Below are positions 38,872-48,564 of a stretch of DNA of 64,000 bases, one piece after another. The notes beneath the pieces are model-generated. The model was not told where the DNA came from. It ran no database searches and saw only the letters and a program-made list of their open reading frames with translations. This DNA is from Gluconobacter kanchanaburiensis NBRC 103587. GTDB lineage: Bacteria; Pseudomonadota; Alphaproteobacteria; Acetobacterales; Acetobacteraceae. The stretch is from assembly GCF_007988905.1 (NCBI RefSeq), contig NZ_BJVA01000001.1:62001-126000 (forward strand). Reading direction: 5' to 3'. The number at the start of each line of letters is the position of its first letter. The stretch's first letter is position 1. The position numbers and the translations under genes are program-made.

Positions 38872-39939
38872 TCAGGATCGGGGAGTAAGGATGTCCCGCA
38901 AAGCGTCTGTCAGGCGTATGCAGGCCTCATCCGTTCCGATCGAGATGCGCAGCCAGTCCTGGATGCGCGGGGTTGAGAGATGCCGGACAAGGATCGCACG
39001 CTCGCGCAGGGCTGCGGCGATGGCTCCGGCTTCGTGCTCCGGATGGTGCACAAGAATGAAATTGGCACAGGACGGCAGGACTTGGAAGCCAAGATTTTGC
39101 AGCTCCGGAACCAGCCGGTCACGGCTGGCGATGACGCGCGCCGTAATGTCCGCCAGCCAGTTCGTGTCCTGGATTGCGGCGATGGCCCCAGCTTGTGCCG
39201 GACGGGAGAGAGGGTAGGAATTGAAGCTGTCCTTGACCCGGTTGAGACCTTCGATCAGCTCTGGTGAGCCAATCGCAAAACCCACACGCAGCCCTGCCAG
39301 AGCGTAGGACTTTGACAGCGTCTGGATCACGATAAGGTTGTCATGACGATGTGTCAGTTCAATGGCGGACTGTCCCCCGAAATCGACATAGGCCTCATCG
39401 ATGATGACGGTTCGGTCGGGATGGCGTTTCAGGAGTGTTTCGATCTGTTCCAGCGGCAGGGCTATGCCTGTATTTGCGTTGGGATTGGCGACGATGATGC
39501 CGCCGCATTCGCCGGTATAGGCATTGATGTCGATCGTGAAGTCGTCTTTGAGCGGAATATGGCGGAATGGCTGATCGAATAGGTCGCAATAAACCGGATA
39601 GAAGCCATAGGTCACATCCGAAAACAGGACCGGTGAGTCGTCGTGAAACAGGGCGCGGAAGGCATGGGCCAGGACTTCATCGGAGCCGTTGCCTACGAAG
39701 ACGCGGTCAGCGGTGGTTTCGAACCGGGCGGCGATGGTGTCGCGCAAGCTCGTGGCTGTCGGATCCGGGTACAGGCGCAGGTCGTCGCAGGCGGCCTCAC
39801 GAATGGCCTCAAGTGCTTTCGGACTCGGACCGTAAGGAGATTCGTTCGTGTTGAGTTTCAGCAGATCGGCGACCTTGGGCTGCTCCCCGGGAATATAGGG
39901 GTGTAGGTCGCGTACGCGGCGGTTCCAGAGACGGCTCAT
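38872..39939 (-). CDS. hisC: Histidinol-phosphate aminotransferase
   Basis: 355 residues, PLP fold type I. 'LNTNESPYGPSP' opens the conserved region, 'NGSDEVL' binds the cofactor phosphate, 'ANPNANTG' and D181 in 'DEAYVDF' contact PLP, and K210 in 'QTLSKSYALAGLRVG' is the Schiff-base lysine. HisC interconverts imidazole-acetol phosphate and histidinol phosphate in histidine synthesis; some relatives also use aromatic amino acids. The start overlaps the ankyrin gene stop (ATGA). No other his genes are nearby. Confidence 0.93.
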   Translation of the reverse strand: MSRLWNRRVRDLHPYIPGEQPKVADLLKLNTNESPYGPSPKALEAIREAACDDLRLYPDPTATSLRDTIAARFETTADRVFVGNGSDEVLAHAFRALFHDDSPVLFSDVTYGFYPVYCDLFDQPFRHIPLKDDFTIDINAYTGECGGIIVANPNANTGIALPLEQIETLLKRHPDRTVIIDEAYVDFGGQSAIELTHRHDNLIVIQTLSKSYALAGLRVGFAIGSPELIEGLNRVKDSFNSYPLSRPAQAGAIAAIQDTNWLADITARVIASRDRLVPELQNLGFQVLPSCANFILVHHPEHEAGAIAAALRERAILVRHLSTPRIQDWLRISIGTDEACIRLTDALRDILTPRS

Positions 39940-40436
39940 GCGGATGCGCCAGCAAACAGATCGATCATGAGCTGGCGCTCCGAAAGATCGCGTGCGGAGA
40001 CGCCGTCAGCGTCCGTCAGATCAGGGTTGGCGCCTGCTGCCAGCAGCTTTCGCGCCATGTCTTCGCGGTTGAACATGATGGAAAACATGAGTGGGGTGCG
40101 GCCTGCATGATTGGTATGATCCACTTGTGCGCCGTGATCGAGCAGAAGTGTTGCGATGTCGGTCAGGCCTTTGAAAGCCACGCCAGACAGGGCGCTTGCC
40201 CCTTTCAGATCGGTTGCCTCGGTGTCGGCGCCACGGTCGAGTAGCAGTCGTGTGGCGTCGGTATGGCCGTTATAGGTGGCGACGATCAGCGCCGTATAGC
40301 CACGGCTGTCCGGTGTATCGATGGCCATGCCCGCGTCGAGAAACTGGGTCAGGAGGTCGGTGTCGCCTTCACGGGCTGCGTCGATGAACAGGGCAGTGAT
40401 CTGGTCTGACGTAAAAGTGACGTTCTGGGCGTTCAT
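39936..40436 (-). CDS. Ankyrin-repeat protein
   Basis: 166 residues from the second in-frame ATG (GGAAA upstream); the first, 4 codons earlier, is also possible. Four ankyrin repeats of about 33 residues are visible, with consensus parts 'TALIVATYNGHTDATRLLLD', 'SALSGVAFKGLTDIATLLLD' and 'TPLMFSIMFNREDMARKLLA'. There is no signal peptide, so it is probably cytoplasmic. Ankyrin repeats mediate protein binding; the partner is unknown. It is coupled to hisC by a 4-base overlap. Confidence 0.85.
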   Translation of the reverse strand: MNAQNVTFTSDQITALFIDAAREGDTDLLTQFLDAGMAIDTPDSRGYTALIVATYNGHTDATRLLLDRGADTEATDLKGASALSGVAFKGLTDIATLLLDHGAQVDHTNHAGRTPLMFSIMFNREDMARKLLAAGANPDLTDADGVSARDLSERQLMIDLFAGASA

Positions 40437-40510
40437 GACGGTTTCCACATGGCGGTGTTCGCCGGGCGGCGGGGCTCGGCAGGGGAAGAGGAAGTAAATC
40501 TCGTGCGAGG

Positions 40511-41545
40511 TTAGCTTTTTGTGAGGGCGGGCGGAAGAGTAAGGCTGTCGCCGTTTTCCAGCGCCATGAACGGGCGATGCTCCGGCCGACAGGCGAATTC
40601 CAGACGGGTGGGAGGTTCCAGGATGGCTTCATCCGTGAGCTGGAACGTTCCGAAATGGATCGGCAGTCCCCGCCTGGCCTTGAGTGTGTCGAATGCCATC
40701 AGGGCTTCTTCCGGCGACATATGCACGCGGCGCATGAGATCGCGCGGTTCGTAGGCGCCGATGGGAAGAATGGCGAGATCGATCTCCGGCCAGCGACGGT
40801 GAATGGCCTCGAAGTGCTTCCCCCAGGCGGTATCGCCTGCGAAAAAGATCGAGTGGCCGTCTGCTTCGATCATAAATCCGCCCCAGAGGGCGCGGTTGGA
40901 ATCGAATGGAGTGCGGGCGCTTCCATGGAGGGCAGGGGTGGCCGTGAAGTGGGCGCCCTCATCGGTTGTGCCCTCCCACCAGTCCAGTTCGACGATGCGG
41001 GGCAGGCGGGCTTTTTCCAGATGGCGGCGGTTGCCCGGCAGTGACAGGCAGAGCGGGTCGTCACGTTCCGCCAGAGCGCGCAGGCTGGGTAGGTCCATAT
41101 GGTCGTAATGGCAGTGCGAGACGAGAATAATATCGATCCGCGGTAGGTCAGTGAGCGCGATGCCGGGTGGGCGAACGCGTCGGGGGCCGAAACTGCGGAA
41201 GGGGGAACAGCGTTCGGAGAAGACCGGATCGGTAATGATCCGTAGAGGCGCGCGTCCTGTGCGGCCGAACTGGAGCAGAACGGTCGCATGACCGATAAAC
41301 GTGACGCAGCATTCTCCTGGGGCCGGTGTGGCCTGAGGGTAGGATTTCTGGGGCGGAAGGGCGTTCGGCCAGCGTGGTCTGAGGCCCATCTGCCAGCGGA
41401 AGATATTTCTGATCCTCTGGGAGGGACGGCGGGCCATTCTTGCCCCATCAGGACGCCAGGCTTCGGGATTCAGGTAACGATGCCCGTCGAAGTGCGGCAG
41501 GTTGTCATTAAGCACAAGAGCGTGTTTCACAATATGGTTTACCAA
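40511..41545 (-). CDS. Metallo-beta-lactamase-fold hydrolase, NAPE-PLD/UlaG-like
   Basis: 344 residues as drawn, from a TTG; GTG codons at residues 6 and 11 are alternatives and the start is uncertain. 'TFIGHATVLLQF' opens the fold, the metal motif HCHYDH is at 144-149, later ligands lie in 'IFFAGDTAWG' and 'GLPIHFGTF'. 'PRIDIILVSHCHYDHMD' is very like the N-acyl-phosphatidylethanolamine phospholipase D family. The true substrate is not known for most bacterial members. No signal peptide is seen. Confidence 0.83.
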   Translation of the reverse strand: MVNHIVKHALVLNDNLPHFDGHRYLNPEAWRPDGARMARRPSQRIRNIFRWQMGLRPRWPNALPPQKSYPQATPAPGECCVTFIGHATVLLQFGRTGRAPLRIITDPVFSERCSPFRSFGPRRVRPPGIALTDLPRIDIILVSHCHYDHMDLPSLRALAERDDPLCLSLPGNRRHLEKARLPRIVELDWWEGTTDEGAHFTATPALHGSARTPFDSNRALWGGFMIEADGHSIFFAGDTAWGKHFEAIHRRWPEIDLAILPIGAYEPRDLMRRVHMSPEEALMAFDTLKARRGLPIHFGTFQLTDEAILEPPTRLEFACRPEHRPFMALENGDSLTLPPALTKS

Positions 41546-41652
41546 TCAGCCATTGCGTCCGGCGCGACTTCGCGTCATGCCGTGGCAACAGAATGTACGG
41601 GAAATATCGTCGCGTTTCTTCCCGTCAGTCACAAGCCGGAGATCCCATTCCG

Positions 41653-43710
41653 ATGAGTACGCTTCCCCAACTCGCCATCAATACGATCCGTACCCTTTCG
41701 ATGGAAGGTGTCGAACGCGCCAATTCCGGCCATCCCGGCACGGCCATGGCTCTCGCACCCGCGATGTATGCGGTCTGGCAGCACGATCTGAAATACGATC
41801 CGGCCGATCCGTGCTGGCCGGCGCGTGACCGTTTCGTCCTTTCGGTCGGCCATGCATCGATGCTGCTGTACTCCACCCTGTTCCTGACGGGCGTGAAGGA
41901 TATCCGGGACGGTAAGGTCGTTGATGCACCGTCGCTTACTGTCGAGGATCTCTCGCAGTTCCGTCAGTTGAACTCTAAGACGCCGGGCCATCCAGAATAT
42001 CACTTTACCGCTGGTGTAGAAACCACGACCGGCCCGCTCGGGCAGGGGTGCGGCAATTCCGTCGGTATGGCGATTGCGCAGAAATGGATGTCCGCGCGCT
42101 ATGACCGTCCGGGCTTCAAGCTGTTCGACTATCACGTCACGGTGTTCTGTGGTGATGGTGACATGATGGAAGGTGTGGCTTCCGAAGCTGCCTCCACGGC
42201 AGGTCATCTCGCACTTGGAAATCTGACCTGGATTTATGACTCGAACCAGATTTCGATCGAAGGTTCGACGGACCTTGCTTTCACGGAAAACGTGGGTAAG
42301 CGCTTCGAGGCGTATGGCTGGCATGTTCAGACGCTCACGGACGGCAATGACGTCGATGCCATTCTCGCAGCACTGAAGGCGGCCCGCGCGGTGACGGATC
42401 GTCCGAGCCTGATCGTGCTCAAGACGGTCATCGGCTATGGTGCTCCCAAGAAGGCCGGTACGGCTTCGGCGCATGGTGAGCCGCTGGGTGCGGAAGAGAT
42501 CAAAGGCGCAAAGGCCGCTTATGGTTGGCCTGAGGACGCTCCGGACTTCTATGTCCCGGACGGGGTGAAGGAGCATTTCGCCGAAGGTCTCGGCAAGCGC
42601 GGCGCGAAGGCCAGTGCGGAATGGCGTGAGCTGTTCTCGGCCTATCGTGAGGCACATCCGGAACTCGCGGCTGAAATCGACTGCATCATCGAGCACCGGC
42701 TGCCGGAAGGCTGGGACAAGGATATCCCGACCTTCGAAGCTGATGCCAAGGGCATTGCCTCGCGTGCAAGCTCTGGTCAGGTTCTGAATGCGGTTGCGAA
42801 GAACCTTCCCTGGATGATTGGCGGTTCCGCCGACCTGACGCCGTCCACCAAGACGGACATCAAGGGCGGTGGCTCTTTCCAGCCGGAAAAATGGAATGGC
42901 ACCTATGGCGGCCGGAACCTGCATTTCGGTGTGCGCGAACATGCGATGGGTTCCATCTGCAACGGCATCGCGCTGTCGGGAATCCGGGCTTACGGGTCGG
43001 GCTTCCTGATTTTCTCCGATTACATGAAGGCGCCGATCCGTCTGTCGTCCATCATGGAGCTGCCGGTTCTTTACATCTTCACGCATGACTCCATTGGCGT
43101 GGGTGAAGACGGACCGACGCATCAGCCGATCGAGCAGCTTGCACAGCTTCGCGCTACGCCGGGCATCATGACGATCCGTCCGTCCGACGCCAACGAAGTG
43201 GCGGAAGCCTGGCGGACGCTGATTCCGATGACGCACAAGCCTTCTGTCCTCGCTCTGAGCCGTCAGAATCTGCCCACGATTGACCGTACGAAGTACGCTT
43301 CCGCTGCCGGTCTGGCGAAGGGCGCCTATGTTCTGGCGAGCTGTGAGGGCAAGCCTGATGTGATCCTGATTGCGTCGGGTTCGGAAGTCAGCCTTGTGGT
43401 CGCGGCTTACGAGAAGCTGACGGCAGAAGGCATCAAGGCCCGCGTCGTCTCCATGCCGAGCTTTGATCTTTTCGAAGAGCAGAGCCAGGAATACCGCGAT
43501 TCCGTCCTGCCGCCGGATGTCATTGGCCGCGTCGCGGTCGAGCAGGCTGCGGCCTTCGGCTGGGATCGTTATGTCGGTCTGGGTGGCGCGATCATCGCGA
43601 TGAACACGTTCGGTGCGTCGGCTCCGGCTTCCGCACTGCTCACGAAATTCGGTTTCACGCCCGAGGCGGTCTATGACGCGGCAAAGCGTCAGGCCCTTCG
43701 CGGCAAGTAA
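41653..43710 (+). CDS. tkt: Transketolase
   Basis: 685 residues from the ATG with GGAG upstream. The frame extends 20 codons further back without a good start. Transketolase moves two-carbon units between sugar phosphates in the pentose phosphate pathway. 'SGHPG' (H27) and 'HDL' near the N-terminus are family features; the ThDP motif GDGDMMEG is at 167-174 and the pyrimidine-domain 'REHAMGSICNGIA' and 'DSIGVGEDGPTHQP' follow. It is the first gene of the sugar-phosphate operon, 12 bases before tal-pgi. Confidence 0.96.
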   Translation: MSTLPQLAINTIRTLSMEGVERANSGHPGTAMALAPAMYAVWQHDLKYDPADPCWPARDRFVLSVGHASMLLYSTLFLTGVKDIRDGKVVDAPSLTVEDLSQFRQLNSKTPGHPEYHFTAGVETTTGPLGQGCGNSVGMAIAQKWMSARYDRPGFKLFDYHVTVFCGDGDMMEGVASEAASTAGHLALGNLTWIYDSNQISIEGSTDLAFTENVGKRFEAYGWHVQTLTDGNDVDAILAALKAARAVTDRPSLIVLKTVIGYGAPKKAGTASAHGEPLGAEEIKGAKAAYGWPEDAPDFYVPDGVKEHFAEGLGKRGAKASAEWRELFSAYREAHPELAAEIDCIIEHRLPEGWDKDIPTFEADAKGIASRASSGQVLNAVAKNLPWMIGGSADLTPSTKTDIKGGGSFQPEKWNGTYGGRNLHFGVREHAMGSICNGIALSGIRAYGSGFLIFSDYMKAPIRLSSIMELPVLYIFTHDSIGVGEDGPTHQPIEQLAQLRATPGIMTIRPSDANEVAEAWRTLIPMTHKPSVLALSRQNLPTIDRTKYASAAGLAKGAYVLASCEGKPDVILIASGSEVSLVVAAYEKLTAEGIKARVVSMPSFDLFEEQSQEYRDSVLPPDVIGRVAVEQAAAFGWDRYVGLGGAIIAMNTFGASAPASALLTKFGFTPEAVYDAAKRQALRGK

Positions 43711-43722
43711 GGGAGAGATCCT

Positions 43723-46596
43723 GTGGCAGACACAATCTCCAATACCGGTCTGAATACCGTTAGCAACGCTTTGTGCGACCTCGAGAAATACGGCCAGTCT
43801 CCCTGGCTGGATTTCATCCAGCGTAGCTTCACGGAGGATGGAAGCCTCCGCAAGCTGGTGGACGAGGATGGCCTGCGTGGCGTGACGTCCAACCCGGCCA
43901 TCTTCGAGAAGGCTATTGGACACGGCACGGAATACGATCCGCAGATTCGCAAGCTGCTCGAAGGCGAGGGGTTGTCCCCTGGCGATCTGTACGAGCATCT
44001 CGCCATTGACGACATCCGGTCCGCCTGTGCGGTGCTTGACCCGGTGTTTGAAAAGACCAAGGGGCTGGATGGCTATGTCAGCCTCGAGGTTTCGCCCTAT
44101 CTGGCGTTTGACGCGCATGGAACGATCACTGAGGCCCGCAGGCTCTGGAAAACGGTCGCGCGCAAGAACCTGATGATCAAGATTCCTGGAACTGCCGAAG
44201 GAACCGGCGCGATCCGGGAGGCGATTGCGGATGGCATCAATGTCAATGTGACGCTGCTGTTCTCACTGGACGCTTATAAGGCTGTTCTTGAAGCCTATAT
44301 TTCGGGTCTGGAAGCCCGCGTGGCGCGTGGCGAGGAAGTCTCCCGCATTTCCAGCGTTGCCTCGTTCTTCGTCAGCCGCATCGACGCCAAAATTGATGGC
44401 GAAATCGACCGCCGTGTGGCTGCAGGTGATGCGGAAGCCGAGGCACTGAAGGCCATTCGTGGCAAGGTTGCGATCGCCAACGCCAAGATGGCGTATCAGT
44501 ACTACCTTGAAGTTCGTGACAGCCAGCGCTGGAAGGCGCTTGCCGAGAAGGGCGCCAACCCGCAGCGCCTGCTCTGGGCCAGCACCGGCACCAAGGACAA
44601 AGCCTATTCCGACGTTCTCTATGTCGAGGAACTGATCGGACCCGAGACGGTCAACACCATTCCGCCCGCAACGTTCGATGCGTTCCGCGATCACGGCAAA
44701 GCGCGTGCCAGCCTGACCGAAAATATCGATCAGGCCCGGCATGTGATGGCAGAGGCCGAGCGTCTTGGCCTTGATCTTGATGGCGTGACGACGAAGCTGG
44801 TCAAGGAAGGCTGTGCGGCCTTCAGTGTGTCGTTTGATACACTCCTGACCGCTGTTGCCACCAAACGCGAAGCTGTTCTCGGTGACCGCCTGCTCCGTGT
44901 GAGTGCGGACCTGCCGTCGGATATTCGGGACGATGTGGCAGGCGCCGAGAAGGACTGGAGCCAGAGTGGCGGTCTGCGTCGCATCTGGAAGAAGGACCCG
45001 TCCGTCTGGACCAACGGTCCCGAAGCCGATTGGCTGAACTGGCTGACGGTCGTGCAGGATCGGCTGTGGCATATCGAGGAGCTGGAAGTTCTGGCCCGCG
45101 ATGTTCGCAGTCGCGGTTTCACGGACATCCTGCTTCTGGGCATGGGCGGTTCGAGTCTTGGACCAGAGGTTCTGGCCGAGACATTCGGTCAGCAGGAGGG
45201 TTGGCCGAAGCTGCATGTTCTTGACAGCACGGACCCGCAGCAGGTTACGGCGTTCGAAAAAGCCATCGACCCCAAGAACACGCTGTTCATCGTGGCCAGC
45301 AAGTCTGGCGGCACGCTGGAGCCGAACATCCTGTTCGCGCATTTCTGGCAGGTCGCGGGTCAGGCGCTTGGCAAGAAGCCCGGTGACAGCTTCATTGCCA
45401 TCACCGATCCGGGTTCGCACATGCAGAAAGTAGCCGAAGAAAACGGCTTCTGGCGTGTGTTCTACGGCGATCCGAAGATTGGCGGCCGTTATTCGGTGCT
45501 GTCCAATTTCGGGCTGGTGCCGGCAGCCGCGAGTGGTATCGATGTTCGCAAGCTGCTGACGATTACCAGGCTGATGGTGGAATCCTGTGATGGCAGTGCG
45601 CCACCTGCCGCCAATCCCGGTGCTGTTCTGGGGCTGATCCTCGGTCACGCAGCACATTGCTTCGGGCGCGACAAGGTGACGATTCTCGCTTCTGATGGGA
45701 TTGCCTCGCTGGGTGCATGGCTGGAGCAGCTTATTGCTGAAAGCACCGGCAAGAAGGGCCTCGGCCTTATTCCGATTGACGAAGAAGAGCTGGGCACCCC
45801 GGACGTTTACGGAACGGATCGTATTTTCGTCGATCTGCTTCTTGGCGACGATGCTCCGGACAGCCGTCTTGGCGCACTGCGCGCCGCAGGGGCTCCTGTC
45901 GTCACGATCCGTTTGGCCGACGCTGCGCAGATCGGACAGGCATTCTTCCTGTTCGAATTCGCGACTGCCGTCGCCGGTGCCGTTCTGGGGATCGATCCGT
46001 TCGATCAGCCGGACGTGGAATTCAGCAAGCTCGAGACACGCAAGCTGACGTCCGCCTATGCCGAGACGGGTTCGCTTCCGCCGGAAACGCCTTTCGCCAA
46101 GGATGGTCCGCTGTCCTTTTATGCCGATGCGAAGAACACTGAAGCTTCTGGCAGCAAGGGGGATGCGGCCTCCATTCTCAAGGCGCTGTTCGATCGGGTG
46201 AAGCCCGGCGATTACGTTGGTCTGCTGGCTTATATCCGGCGTGATCAGCAGACGCGGGACTGGGCACAGTCGGTTCGCATGGAGCTTCGGGACGCGCTGA
46301 AGGTGGCGACAGCCGCCGAGTTTGGCCCCCGGTTCCTGCATTCGACGGGCCAGGCCTACAAGGGTGGACCTGACAGCGGCGTGTTCCTGCAGGTTACGAC
46401 CACGGATGCGGCGGATGTGCCGGTTCCGGGCCATGGCTTCAGCTTCAGTGTCGTCAAGGCGGCACAGGCACGAGGCGATTTCGAGGTGCTCGCGGCTCGT
46501 GGCCGTCGTGCCCTTCGTGTTCATATCGATGGACCGCTGGAGGAAGGGCTCAAGGCTCTGGAAACGGCGATTCACAAAGCACTGGCAGGAGCATAA
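43723..46596 (+). CDS. tal-pgi: Bifunctional transaldolase / glucose-6-phosphate isomerase
   Basis: 957 residues from a GTG start with a GAG-type ribosome site. Residues 1-~370 are transaldolase: 'LRGVTSNPAIFEKAI' and the Schiff-base lysine K153 in 'NLMIKIPGTAEG', and 'RLLWASTGTKDKAYSDVLY'. Residues ~395-957 are glucose-6-phosphate isomerase: 'LLLGMGGSSLGPEVL', 'LDSTDPQQV', 'IVASKSGGTLEPN'. The fusion is continuous with no stop or frameshift and is known in acetic acid bacteria. It joins the non-oxidative pentose phosphate reactions to fructose-6-phosphate/glucose-6-phosphate exchange, allowing carbon to cycle. The gene is 12 bases from tkt and 3 from gnd. Confidence 0.96.
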   Translation: MADTISNTGLNTVSNALCDLEKYGQSPWLDFIQRSFTEDGSLRKLVDEDGLRGVTSNPAIFEKAIGHGTEYDPQIRKLLEGEGLSPGDLYEHLAIDDIRSACAVLDPVFEKTKGLDGYVSLEVSPYLAFDAHGTITEARRLWKTVARKNLMIKIPGTAEGTGAIREAIADGINVNVTLLFSLDAYKAVLEAYISGLEARVARGEEVSRISSVASFFVSRIDAKIDGEIDRRVAAGDAEAEALKAIRGKVAIANAKMAYQYYLEVRDSQRWKALAEKGANPQRLLWASTGTKDKAYSDVLYVEELIGPETVNTIPPATFDAFRDHGKARASLTENIDQARHVMAEAERLGLDLDGVTTKLVKEGCAAFSVSFDTLLTAVATKREAVLGDRLLRVSADLPSDIRDDVAGAEKDWSQSGGLRRIWKKDPSVWTNGPEADWLNWLTVVQDRLWHIEELEVLARDVRSRGFTDILLLGMGGSSLGPEVLAETFGQQEGWPKLHVLDSTDPQQVTAFEKAIDPKNTLFIVASKSGGTLEPNILFAHFWQVAGQALGKKPGDSFIAITDPGSHMQKVAEENGFWRVFYGDPKIGGRYSVLSNFGLVPAAASGIDVRKLLTITRLMVESCDGSAPPAANPGAVLGLILGHAAHCFGRDKVTILASDGIASLGAWLEQLIAESTGKKGLGLIPIDEEELGTPDVYGTDRIFVDLLLGDDAPDSRLGALRAAGAPVVTIRLADAAQIGQAFFLFEFATAVAGAVLGIDPFDQPDVEFSKLETRKLTSAYAETGSLPPETPFAKDGPLSFYADAKNTEASGSKGDAASILKALFDRVKPGDYVGLLAYIRRDQQTRDWAQSVRMELRDALKVATAAEFGPRFLHSTGQAYKGGPDSGVFLQVTTTDAADVPVPGHGFSFSVVKAAQARGDFEVLAARGRRALRVHIDGPLEEGLKALETAIHKALAGA

Positions 46597-46599
46597 GTC

Positions 46600-47598
46600 A
46601 TGCGGATCGGAATCATCGGACTGGGACGGATGGGCGGCAATATTGCCGTTCGTCTGACGCGCCACGGACATGATGTCGTCGTGCACGACCGCACGCCGGA
46701 AGTTACGGCTTCGGTCGCTGGACGCTGTGAAGCGGGGCGCGCGACCCCCGCCAGTTCTGTGGCCGAGATGGCGAAGCTGCTCGAAGGTGACGAACACCGC
46801 GTGGTGTGGGTCATGCTTCCGGCTGGTGCCATCACCGAAGCCTGTGTTCAGGAGCTCGGTGGTCTTCTGGGGCGCGGGGATGTCGTCATCGACGGTGGTA
46901 ACACGTATTACAAGGACGACGTCCGCCGGTCGGCCGAGCTGGCTGAAAAGGGCATCTCTTACGTGGATGTCGGGACTTCAGGCGGCGTCTGGGGTCTGGA
47001 GCGCGGTTACTGCATGATGTTTGGCGGCACGAAAGAGACCGCCGAATACATCGATCCGATCCTCAGCGCGCTCGCGCCGGGCATCGGGGACGTGCCGCGC
47101 ACGCCTGGCCGTGGCGAAGCGGGTCATGATCCGCGCGCCGAGCAGGGCTATCTGCACTGTGGTCCCGCTGGTTCGGGGCACTTCGTGAAGATGGTCCATA
47201 ACGGCATCGAATACGGTATGATGCAGGCCTTCGCCGAAGGTTTCGACATCATGAAGAGCAAGAACTCTCCCGTTCTTGCAGAAAAAGACCGCTTCGAGCT
47301 CAATATGGGTGACATTGCCGAAGTGTGGCGCCGTGGCAGTGTCGTGTCGTCCTGGCTGCTCGATCTGACAGCCGAGGCGCTGACCCGTTCCGAGACACTC
47401 AACGAGTTCTCGGGTGAAGTCGCGGACTCCGGCGAAGGCCGGTGGACGATCGAGGCCGCTATCGAGGAAGACGTACCGGCTCCGGTCATGACGGCCGCGC
47501 TGTTTACGCGCTTCCGTTCGCGGTCGGGCAACAACTTTGCCGAGAAAGTGCTCTCGGCACAGCGTTTCGGCTTCGGCGGACACGTCGAAAAGAAATAA
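46600..47598 (+). CDS. gnd: 6-phosphogluconate dehydrogenase, decarboxylating, short NAD-type
   Basis: 332 residues, shorter than the ~470-residue E. coli type, so it belongs to the short class. The Rossmann motif GLGRMG is at 7-12. The end of the second strand reads 'VVVHDRTPE' with D30, where NADP-preferring enzymes usually have N before RT; an acidic residue there favours NAD. '[13 protein letters not shown]' is the substrate region, and '[19 protein letters not shown]' the catalytic lysine/Asn block. It oxidises 6-phosphogluconate to ribulose-5-phosphate and CO2. Cofactor preference is inferred. It is translationally linked to tal-pgi (3 bases apart). Confidence 0.95.
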   Translation: MRIGIIGLGRMGGNIAVRLTRHGHDVVVHDRTPEVTASVAGRCEAGRATPASSVAEMAKLLEGDEHRVVWVMLPAGAITEACVQELGGLLGRGDVVIDGGNTYYKDDVRRSAELAEKGISYVDVGTSGGVWGLERGYCMMFGGTKETAEYIDPILSALAPGIGDVPRTPGRGEAGHDPRAEQGYLHCGPAGSGHFVKMVHNGIEYGMMQAFAEGFDIMKSKNSPVLAEKDRFELNMGDIAEVWRRGSVVSSWLLDLTAEALTRSETLNEFSGEVADSGEGRWTIEAAIEEDVPAPVMTAALFTRFRSRSGNNFAEKVLSAQRFGFGGHVEKK

Positions 47599-47622
47599 GA
47601 CTGCGCCCGTCATGGGCAATGA

Positions 47623-47691
47623 CTGGCTGGCAGGGTATGGTTCTCCATTGCTGACCAGCCAGCCCCCGCAAAGACTCTGACGGGGGTTTTT
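47623..47691 (+). terminator. Two stacked hairpins after gnd, the second terminator-like
   Basis: The first is a perfect 8-base stem, CTGGCTGG (47623-47630) with CCAGCCAG (47655-47662). Directly after it comes CCCCCG (47663-47668) with CGGGGG (47681-47686), followed by TTTTT. The second is a rho-independent terminator that would separate tkt-tal-pgi-gnd from the downstream genes. The first may stabilise the mRNA 3' end; this is inference. Confidence 0.75.
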
Positions 47692-47703
47692 ACAGGGGCT
47701 TTT

Positions 47704-48564
47704 ATGTCCGTTGACCTAGACGCCATTCATGCGGATCTACCGCCGCTGCCACAGACCATTCGCATGGTCGTGTCAGATATGGATGGAACCCTTCTTACAC
47801 CCGACAAAGTGATTGCACCGTCGACGCTTGCGATGGCCAAAGTGCTGCAGGACCGGGGTATTCCGCTCTGCCTGGCCAGCGCCCGTCCTCCTGCTGCCAT
47901 GGTCTCCTATATCCGGCAGCTTGGTCTGACGGGGAACAATGCCGGGTTCAATGGCGGCATCATTTTCTCGCCTGACGGTGCGGTATCCGTCAGCCGCGTT
48001 CTCTCTCCGGATGTGCTGTCCATTGTCCATGACATGCTTCATCTGCACGGGATTGAGACCTGGTTTCTGCGGCAGTCCTACTGGCTGGTAAAGGACGCCC
48101 ATACACCCTTTGTCCAGCACGAACACGGCATTACCGGTCTAACCCCGCATCAGGTTCCGGATCTGCGCCAGGAGTTCGAGGGGGTTGGCAAGGTCATGGG
48201 TGTTAGCAGCAATACCAGCCTGCTTCAGGATATCGAGACGGAACTTGCTGCTATGCTTCAGGGTGATGCGAGTGTGAGGCGCTCTTCCGATATCCTGCTC
48301 GACGTAACACCGGCCCTTGCCAATAAAGGGGAGGCGGTGCGCGAACTGGCCCGTGCCCACGGGATTGCGCCGCATGAAGTGGCCTGTCTGGGTGATGCCC
48401 ATAATGATCTGCCGATGTTTTCGGTCGCAGGTCTGGGGATCGCGATGGGACAGGCCGAAGACGATGTGAAGGCCGCCGCGCAGGTCCTCACGGATACCAA
48501 CGAGCGAGACGGCTGGGCCAAGGCCGTGGAGCGTTACATTCTGCCGAGAGTGCCCCAGTCATGA
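47704..48564 (+). CDS. Cof-type HAD-superfamily sugar-phosphate phosphatase
   Basis: 286 residues. The HAD motif I is 'VVSDMDGTLL' (nucleophile Asp at about 23-25), motif II is in 'IPLCLASARPPAAM', and motif III/IV 'CLGDAHNDLPMF' carries the two metal-binding Asp residues. The large cap between them is the Cof type (C2). Such enzymes dephosphorylate sugar phosphates or pyridoxal phosphate. Its place between gnd and pgl suggests a sugar-phosphate substrate, as an inference. The stop overlaps the pgl start as ATGA. Confidence 0.88.
   Translation: MSVDLDAIHADLPPLPQTIRMVVSDMDGTLLTPDKVIAPSTLAMAKVLQDRGIPLCLASARPPAAMVSYIRQLGLTGNNAGFNGGIIFSPDGAVSVSRVLSPDVLSIVHDMLHLHGIETWFLRQSYWLVKDAHTPFVQHEHGITGLTPHQVPDLRQEFEGVGKVMGVSSNTSLLQDIETELAAMLQGDASVRRSSDILLDVTPALANKGEAVRELARAHGIAPHEVACLGDAHNDLPMFSVAGLGIAMGQAEDDVKAAAQVLTDTNERDGWAKAVERYILPRVPQS

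Noticed and set aside
41629-46797. Two very long minus-strand open frames (829 and 844 codons) opposite tkt and tal-pgi
   Set aside because: They are shadows of well-recognised genes with strong codon bias; their translations are rich in Arg, His and Gln with no family resemblance and no ribosome sites.
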